A stretch of DNA of 26,769 nt. Source: a virus. Below, piece by piece: positions 23,085 to 26,769 of the stretch. The translations under genes were made by a program, and so were the position numbers. The stretch spans positions 1 through 26,769 of the IMG/VR virus record IMGVR_UViG_3300025316_000057; one strand, 5' to 3'. Within the stretch, counting starts at the first letter, position 1. The number at the start of each line of letters is the position of its first letter. The notes under the pieces are model-generated. The model worked only from the letters and a program-made list of their open reading frames with translations, was not told where the DNA came from and made no database searches.

Positions 23085-23410
23085 GGGTAGCGATTATAGA
23101 AGAAGTAGGTAGTTTATCTATAGCGGCTATGACCGCAAGGTTTCTGTCTGGTTTCAATCGGTTGGTTTATCCTGTATGGTTTCTATTATCGAAGATTAGA
23201 GTTATCATATCAATAGTTATAAGTGTCTGTGATTGAATATTTTAAGTTCGATATTTTGGACTGTATTATTAATGGTGATCATCCCTAATCACCGAGTCAA
23301 ATAGTCCCATGTAATTATCACAGGGGGCTTATACCGTCAGGATAAACAGGCTGATTGACCAAGAACGGCTATAAACACCAGTGTTATACTAGGTTCGCAA
23401 TAATCAAAGG

Positions 23411-23529
23411 GTTTAAACTAGCATCGGTTATGATCTGTCTGTTTAACCTGTTCTAATTCAATAAGTTATGATTAAACAATCACCTGTTTAAAAGATCAAT
23501 AATATGACGTGTTTCATCGGCTTGTTTAA
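23411..23529. repeat. Cluster of GTTTAA motifs
   Basis: Five GTTTAA motifs in either orientation begin at 23411 (within the palindrome GTTTAAAC), 23441, 23472 (inverted), 23486 and 23524. A further inverted copy is at about 23753. The core also occurs in the arms of the recombinase promoter dyad (GTGTTTAAG). Spacing is irregular. Confidence 0.45.
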
Positions 23530-23639
23530 CATGCTTGATTTGCAAGCACTTATGACTTATTAGTTGACATAATAAATATTTCGCGAAGCTGAGTAAATCA
23601 TTGTCTAGTTAAGATATAGTGTTTATAATCGGCTGGCTT

Positions 23640-23735
23640 AGGTGTGACATTATGTCTCAGTTTGGTTAATCAGGTGTGACATTTTGACACACCTCAGCGT
23701 CTAAAGACAAACATTATGTTACCAGCATACAACCC
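23640..23735. repeat. Three operator-like units with 32-bp periodicity
   Basis: ACATTATGT starts at 23647, a variant ACATTTTGA at 23679, and ACATTATGT at 23711: exactly 32 bp, about three helical turns, each. Units 1 and 2 share AGGTGTGACATT. Unit 2 is an imperfect palindrome with arms AGGTGTG (23672-23678) and CACACCT (23688-23694). Confidence 0.6.
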
Positions 23736-23783
23736 ATAGTATAAAAAACCAGATTAAACAAGAATGACACAACCTATAGTATA
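23729..23783. repeat. Direct repeat ACAACCYATAGTATA, two copies
   Basis: Copies at 23729-23743 and 23769-23783 match at 14 of 15 bases and start exactly 40 bp apart. They lie between the 32-bp units and the early terminator. Confidence 0.5.
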
Positions 23784-23790
23784 TAGACAC

Positions 23791-23820
23791 AAAAAGAGGC
23801 AAGGCTGTTAAACCTTACCC
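23791..23820 (-). terminator. Terminator of the early operon
   Basis: On the minus strand GGTAAGG and CCTTGCC pair (with one G-U) around TTTAACAG-type loop bases, followed by TCTTTTT. It follows the PC4-like gene by about 30 bases. Confidence 0.8.
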
Positions 23821-23847
23821 CTTTCATCGGTGTGTATGATTAAGCTA

Positions 23848-24150
23848 TTACTGTTGCAGTGCCGCAATGATCTCCTGTTGGTTGTCTGCTATGAGTTTAA
23901 GGATCTCCATCGATATGCCTACCGTCTTATACCAGCGTACAGCGCCCGCCTTCGTCAGGTAATAGCGCCTTACCTCTAGCTGTACCTTACCCCTACTCCA
24001 CTGGCAGACATGGACACAGATTCGATTCTTCTGGTTATCCTCTGACACCGGCTTGTCTGACAGGATTAGTATCTGCCGACAGGTGATAGACTCCGGCGTA
24101 TCTGTCTGGCGTGGGTGTTTGGATCTTGCCCTTTTTACTTTAGGATTCAT
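23848..24150 (-). CDS. PC4/p15-like ssDNA-binding protein
   Basis: A 100-aa protein whose C-terminal half resembles the PC4/p15 fold: strands CVHVCQWSRGKVQLEVRRYYLTKAGAVRWY, then the KTVGISMEILKLI helix start, the counterpart of the KGI(S/T)L motif before the dimer helix. The N-terminus is basic and probably disordered (MNPKVKRARSKHPRQ). PC4-like proteins bind single-stranded DNA as dimers and occur in phages as replication or transcription factors. It is the last gene of the early operon, after a 24-codon gene, with GGGGTAA as ribosome-binding site. An auxiliary role in replication is likely. Confidence 0.65.
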   Translation of the reverse strand: MNPKVKRARSKHPRQTDTPESITCRQILILSDKPVSEDNQKNRICVHVCQWSRGKVQLEVRRYYLTKAGAVRWYKTVGISMEILKLIADNQQEIIAALQQ

Positions 24151-24151
24151 G

Positions 24152-24226
24152 TTACTTACCCCTGATTGCTTTTACAAAGCCGTAACCCGCAAAGAAACAG
24201 ACCAATAATGTAAAAAAGTTATCCAT
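24152..24226 (-). CDS. 24-aa hydrophobic peptide
   Basis: A tiny gene: ATG 24226 is preceded by AGGAGGTGA at good spacing, one of the best ribosome-binding sites in the window. The peptide, MDNFFTLLVCFFAGYGFVKA plus IRGK, is a single membrane helix with a positively charged end. It fills the gap between the 99-aa and PC4-like genes, with its stop next to the following ATG. Small membrane peptides of this type can act on membranes or regulate partner proteins. It could also serve only to couple translation. Confidence 0.6.
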   Translation of the reverse strand: MDNFFTLLVCFFAGYGFVKAIRGK

Positions 24227-24228
24227 GA

Positions 24229-24528
24229 TTAATTCACCTCCTGCTTGATGTCGGCTATCTTGCCGTTAGTGACCCTTATTCCTAAGCAAGTAGAATCATA
24301 AGTAGCGTCCAAGAATACATTTTCCCCAGTATACTCTATACTTGTCACTTCGACACCCTTCTTAGCCAAACCCATAACCACGTCATAGACACCAGCGTCT
24401 AAAACCCTTAACCAAAAATGGCCCTGTGACCTGAAATCTGCCAAAGCGTTTTCCTCTTTGCATTTCTGATCCTTAGCCGCTTTTATTTCCTCATTTGTAT
24501 AAACCTTGAATCCCTCAATCTCTTTCAT
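24229..24528 (-). CDS. Hypothetical protein, 99 aa
   Basis: Unknown soluble protein read from ATG 24528, behind GGAGGTAAGTAAC; a longer reading from 24561 lacks such a site. A helical first half (NEEIKAAKDQKCKEENALADF) is followed by a beta-rich second half (GVEVTSIEYTGENVFLDATY...CLGIRVTNGKIADIKQ). The pattern is of a small alpha/beta domain with no visible catalytic residues. It lies in the early operon and its end provides the ribosome-binding site for the 24-aa peptide. Confidence 0.65.
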   Translation of the reverse strand: MKEIEGFKVYTNEEIKAAKDQKCKEENALADFRSQGHFWLRVLDAGVYDVVMGLAKKGVEVTSIEYTGENVFLDATYDSTCLGIRVTNGKIADIKQEVN

Positions 24529-24529
24529 G

Positions 24530-24796
24530 TTACTTACCTCCATTGTTAGCCATGTATACATGGTTGCCTGTGCAATCGGGTATACCCGACCAAATATCGA
24601 TTACCTTAACCCCAAGGCTTTCCGTTTCAGTAGCCGTCCTACCATGATCCGGTGCAAGATCCCTGATATACCCGATTACCGCCAATAGACAGTTGGCCTT
24701 AAAACTGTAGGTTGACCCGTCATCCTTGTGATTATTAACCAGATACTTATAGCCGTTCCCAACCGAGCGACTTAACTCTTTCGTCTGATAGTTCAT
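24530..24796 (-). CDS. Hypothetical protein, 88 aa, paralogous tail with the 60-aa protein
   Basis: Unknown protein with an AAGGAGG site and ATGA overlap with the previous gene. The N-terminal part has KELSRSVGNGYKYLVNNH; the C-terminal part has SGIPDCTGNHVY, nearly identical to SGIPDCKGNPVY at the end of the 60-aa protein two genes upstream. From TYS to VY the two are almost equal in length (53 and 52 residues), which suggests duplication and divergence. The single conserved Cys may bind a metal or a partner. Confidence 0.65.
   Translation of the reverse strand: MNYQTKELSRSVGNGYKYLVNNHKDDGSTYSFKANCLLAVIGYIRDLAPDHGRTATETESLGVKVIDIWSGIPDCTGNHVYMANNGGK
24554..24590. repeat. 37-bp direct repeat, copy 1
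   Basis: Matches 25008-25044 at 34 of 37 positions, in the same orientation. It contains the perfect 14-bp palindrome TCGGGTATACCCGA and, 5' of it, GTATAC. It encodes the shared SGIPDC peptide in both genes. Confidence 0.75.
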
Positions 24797-24990
24797 ATAC
24801 CCCTCCTTTTTTTGCTTAATTCAATCCTCTGTTTAATCCTCAATTCTCTTTCCTCAGCTTCTATTTCTGCCACCTTAGACAGAAGGCTCTTAGCCATTTC
24901 CTGCATCTGCATATGATCACAAGGCCTTGTCTTACATTCATCGCGGATTAAGCGCCGGAAAGCCTCTGCGTAAATCTCTACAGGTGTCAT
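24793..24990 (-). CDS. Hypothetical protein, 65 aa
   Basis: A small helical, charged protein: an N-terminal helix (VEIYAEAFRRLIRDECK), a short Cys-containing linker (TRPCDHMQMQ) and a long Glu/Lys/Arg-rich helix (LLSKVAEIEAEERELRIKQR) that may form a coiled coil. AAGGAGG precedes its ATG, which overlaps the previous stop as ATGA; its own stop overlaps the next start in the same way. Function is unknown. It is translationally linked to the two paralogous proteins on either side. Confidence 0.65.
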   Translation of the reverse strand: MTPVEIYAEAFRRLIRDECKTRPCDHMQMQEMAKSLLSKVAEIEAEERELRIKQRIELSKKRRGI

Positions 24991-25169
24991 AGTGCCTCCT
25001 TAGCCCCGTATACGGGGTTGCCTTTGCAATCGGGTATACCCGACTTATCTATTTTATCCCTGATCGATTTAAGATCCTTGATTACGTCCTTAAGGCTGAC
25101 CGCAGAGAAACCTGCCATCCAAGCCAGACTAAGACCAAGGTTGAACATCCTTAAACTGTAAGTCTTCAT
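24987..25169 (-). CDS. Hypothetical protein, 60 aa, paralogous to the 88-aa protein
   Basis: It opens with a basic and then hydrophobic segment (RMFNLGLSLAWMAGFSAVSL), perhaps membrane-associated, followed by a charged helix (KDVIKDLKSIRDKIDK) and the tail SGIPDCKGNPVY shared with the 88-aa protein. The ribosome-binding site is AGGTGAAGAA, and the stop overlaps the next start as ATGA. The shared tail is encoded by a 37-bp DNA repeat. Function is unknown. Confidence 0.6.
   Translation of the reverse strand: MKTYSLRMFNLGLSLAWMAGFSAVSLKDVIKDLKSIRDKIDKSGIPDCKGNPVYGAKEAL
25008..25044. repeat. 37-bp direct repeat, copy 2
   Basis: Partner of 24554-24590, with the same 14-bp palindrome TCGGGTATACCCGA. 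The two copies begin 454 bp apart. Confidence 0.75.
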
Positions 25170-25232
25170 TTCTTCACCTCGACAGCTTTAATAAGCCAAG
25201 TATCCCGCTGATTTTGATTTCTTGCATTTCCT

Positions 25233-25766
25233 TTACTCCATGATTACGAATTCTTTGACCACTGTTTTAGGCACCCTGATAAACGATGATTCCCAATCGT
25301 CACCATACAACCCATGAGTCATCTTGTTTTGATTCCTGCGGTATTCCTTATTCCAGACTTCTACCATAGGCTTCATTTTCTTCCAGTCAAAAATAACAAG
25401 CTTCTGATTCTCGATATCCACCATGACCAACCAGTCGGCTTGGCAAGTAAACCCCCATCCGTCTTTATCCTTAAAACTACCGGTTTCGATTACGACCGTA
25501 TCAGAGTAGGTGTTATAATTGGCCTTCACCTCTGCTTTGATTTCATTTCCAACGACGAAATCATGATCAAGATTCTCTTCGGAAACTGAATCGTATTCCA
25601 AACCTGCATCCTCTAAAAATAAACCGAAGATCAATTCGCCGCAGAAGCCTTTGTCGTTATCACCGCCGAAATCTGTATCAGACTTATTGGCTTTGGCTGT
25701 TTTGATATCCAGTTTCAGGGATACGATACCCTGTTCTATTTTTGCTCTATCCTCTTTTGTCATCAT
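25233..25766 (-). CDS. PD-(D/E)XK nuclease-like protein
   Basis: A 177-aa protein with a likely PD-(D/E)XK nuclease core: E44 in GFCGELIFGLFLEDAG at the first helix, D69 in NLDHDFVVG and E79-x-K81 in EIKAEVKAN, the arrangement seen in restriction-type and resolvase-type enzymes. The aromatic C-terminal half includes GWGFTCQADWLVMVDIE, where this superfamily has its conserved later strand. It starts at ATG 25766 after AAGGAG. Place in the early operon next to the polymerase suggests recombination, end processing or DNA repair. An antirestriction or host-DNA degrading role is also possible. Confidence 0.6.
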   Translation of the reverse strand: MMTKEDRAKIEQGIVSLKLDIKTAKANKSDTDFGGDNDKGFCGELIFGLFLEDAGLEYDSVSEENLDHDFVVGNEIKAEVKANYNTYSDTVVIETGSFKDKDGWGFTCQADWLVMVDIENQKLVIFDWKKMKPMVEVWNKEYRRNQNKMTHGLYGDDWESSFIRVPKTVVKEFVIME

Positions 25767-25869
25767 TTGATTTACTCCTTTTTAAGCGACTTCGAATTAA
25801 TTTCTTAATTCAGTGTTTAATCGCGTTAATCTTGTTAAAATTATCGAATAAAATATTTTTGCCATGATT

Positions 25870-26148
25870 TCATTGGGCTTTTTCTTTAAATCTTATATTG
25901 AAACCCGGCAAGAATGGCATGCTATACTCCTTAATTGAGTCACCGAAGACACAGAAAGCCTTATCCTGATCGATATACCAGCCTTGCGGTAGGTGCCAAA
26001 CACAGAACAGGATTACACCCTCTATGGTGTGCTCCATTTCCATTTTGGAAGGAGTAACCACCCCGTTTAAATCGTATATGTCATAGTCGGCTATCTGATC
26101 TTCGAGAAAGACATTAGGGTTAAGCGGAATGGTTTTACAGATAGTCAT
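25870..26148 (-). CDS. Hypothetical protein, 92 aa
   Basis: Unknown small soluble protein. ATG 26148 is chosen because the stop of the polymerase gene (26157) and a GGGG-type site lie just upstream; a longer reading from 26184 would overlap the polymerase. The protein is beta-rich, with EHTIEGVILFCVWHLPQGWY in the centre and several acidic and aromatic residues. There is no signal or membrane segment. Immediate linkage to the polymerase suggests a replication accessory role, which is inference only. Confidence 0.65.
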   Translation of the reverse strand: MTICKTIPLNPNVFLEDQIADYDIYDLNGVVTPSKMEMEHTIEGVILFCVWHLPQGWYIDQDKAFCVFGDSIKEYSMPFLPGFNIRFKEKAQ

Positions 26149-26156
26149 TAATTTTA

Positions 26157-26769
26157 TCACCCCTCTACGAAATCCATAAACCAAGTTGTCTTAAAATTAG
26201 GTTTTAGCCCTGAATATTTAATCTCTTCCGTCCATTGGCTTGCCATTGTTTCAACCATGATATTTTCTACATCTTGCGATGCGTCTAAGGCATATGACTG
26301 CTTCTTTGGACCAAAAACGATTACCGAGTCATGCACCGGGATAAAGCGAATTCTCTTTTGTGCCAGCTTATTCCATACCTGCCTTGCCCATTTGGTTTCA
26401 GCCCTCTGTGCCTTGATGCTGTTGTTTTTGTAAGGAGCGTACTTGTCCCCCATTTCTTTTTTGAAAAATTCGATCTGCTTTGTTTTCTCAGCCGTCAGAT
26501 ATTTAGCCATGTCGGGATAGAATTCACTCATAGCTTTAAGCTCAGAGGAATCTGATTGACCGAAGAGGGCTTTAAACACTGCTTCCTTGGCTATAGCCCT
26601 AGAACCAAATCCCCTATGCTGTGCGTACTGCTTATAAAGATCGTTTTTCAAGTCTCTATTAAAGTCATCGTCTTCCACACCGTCACGGATAGCGCAAAGG
26701 GCTTGTAGATAGGCCTGACAGTTACGCAAATCGATCTCGAACAAAGGCACAAGCTTTGATCCTCTTCCC
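26157..26769 (-). CDS. DNA polymerase/replication protein, C-terminal catalytic part (continues from position 1)
   Basis: Codons 287-486 of the polymerase that begins at 857. In joined numbering it has motif A-like EIDLRNCQ at 294-301 (D296), an O-helix-like KEAVFKALFGQ at 344-354 and motif C-like PVHDSVIV with H429 and D430. This trio is the signature of a divergent family A polymerase palm found in phages and plasmids, smaller than PolA and without the exonuclease domain. A GTG at 26750 could be taken as a start, but the motif region would then lack its N-terminal half, and the frame is open to the window end. It ends 8 bases before the 92-aa gene. Confidence 0.8.
   Translation of the reverse strand, partial: GRGSKLVPLFEIDLRNCQAYLQALCAIRDGVEDDDFNRDLKNDLYKQYAQHRGFGSRAIAKEAVFKALFGQSDSSELKAMSEFYPDMAKYLTAEKTKQIEFFKKEMGDKYAPYKNNSIKAQRAETKWARQVWNKLAQKRIRFIPVHDSVIVFGPKKQSYALDASQDVENIMVETMASQWTEEIKYSGLKPNFKTTWFMDFVEG
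26761..26769. repeat. Terminal 9-base overlap with positions 1-9
   Basis: CCTCTTCCC is present at both ends. It joins the two halves of the polymerase in frame, so it marks a circular or circularly permuted molecule of 26,760 bp. Confidence 0.8.

Larger units (their letters stand above)
23085..23790. other. Repeat-rich non-coding region, candidate origin/operator/att region
   Basis: About 700 AT-rich bases with no plausible gene. It holds dyads GGTGAT/ATCACC (23274-23293), AACAC/GTGTT (23374-23385) and GCTTG/CAAGC (23533-23547), a cluster of GTTTAA motifs (23411-23529), three operator-like units at exact 32-bp steps (23640-23735), and two copies of ACAACCYATAGTATA 40 bp apart. Its place between the recombinase and the end of the early operon suits attP, a replication origin or a control region. 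Confidence 0.65.

Noticed and set aside
25170-25232. 17-codon frame starting MQEIKISGILGLL between the nuclease and 60-aa genes
   Set aside because: AAAGGA lies too close to the ATG and the peptide is very short; translational coupling only cannot be excluded.
25767-25869. 22-codon frame starting MAKIFYSIILT
   Set aside because: No good ribosome-binding site; the gap is AT-rich and looks non-coding.
26761-26769. Terminal 9-mer as a cos cohesive end
   Set aside because: It lies inside the polymerase coding region, far from the terminase genes; a circular-contig overlap is simpler.
1-26769. CRISPR arrays, tRNA or rRNA genes, insertion sequences
   Set aside because: No regularly spaced repeats with unique spacers, no tRNA arms and no transposase were found by eye.

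Overview
The window reads as a complete, circular, temperate tailed-phage genome of about 26.76 kb (siphovirus type: HK97-fold capsid, tape measure protein, no sheath or baseplate set). The first 9 bases recur as the last 9. Joining the ends with that overlap restores one uninterrupted 486-codon gene for a family A-type DNA polymerase palm protein. The host is probably a Gram-negative anaerobe, because the phage carries an NrdG-type activase, a lipobox protein and several Sec signal peptides. The LamG protein and the fiber style recall gut PVC bacteria (Lentisphaerota/Verrucomicrobiota), but that host guess is weak.

Layout. (1) Early/replication operon, minus strand: it starts near 960, runs through position 1 into 26.77-23.8 kb, and encodes the polymerase, a 92-aa protein, a PD-(D/E)XK-like nuclease, a chain of very small overlapping genes and a PC4-like ssDNA-binding protein, ending at a terminator near 23.8 kb. 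Its leader can fold as a pseudoknot next to the ribosome-binding site. (2) A 0.7-kb non-coding region (23.1-23.8 kb) packed with repeats and dyads, a candidate origin/operator/att region. (3) A large serine recombinase (21.4-23.1 kb, plus strand) with a clear sigma70-type promoter overlapped by a dyad. (4) Capsid-to-tail operon, minus strand, 21.0 to 8.6 kb: major capsid, connectors, tail terminator, exported fiber and LamG proteins, small lipoprotein, DUF1353, gp10-like, tail tube, frameshifted tail chaperones, tape measure and distal tail/fiber proteins. (5) A small plus-strand sigma-like gene (8.07-8.57 kb). (6) Packaging operon, minus strand, 7.9 to 1.76 kb: small gene, probable TerS, TerL, portal, a protease/Mu-F-like fusion, a glycosyltransferase and NrdG. 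(7) A 0.65-kb non-coding region (0.87-1.53 kb) and a plus-strand 64-aa gene.

How it fits together. The head genes are split into two operons: portal and protease are not followed by the capsid. A conserved 14-bp element, TCAG(A/G)CTCTTAATC, lies 77-97 nt upstream of the capsid, the tail tube and the first packaging gene, all in the same orientation. The simplest reading is a late-promoter regulon that keeps the separated modules in step; the phage's own sigma-like protein, encoded divergently beside one of these elements, is the obvious candidate to read it. The capsid and tail tube genes are each followed by a strong hairpin, so they look like boosted transcription units.

I recognised no endolysin, no clear holin and no CI-type repressor. 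No CRISPR array or tRNA was seen.
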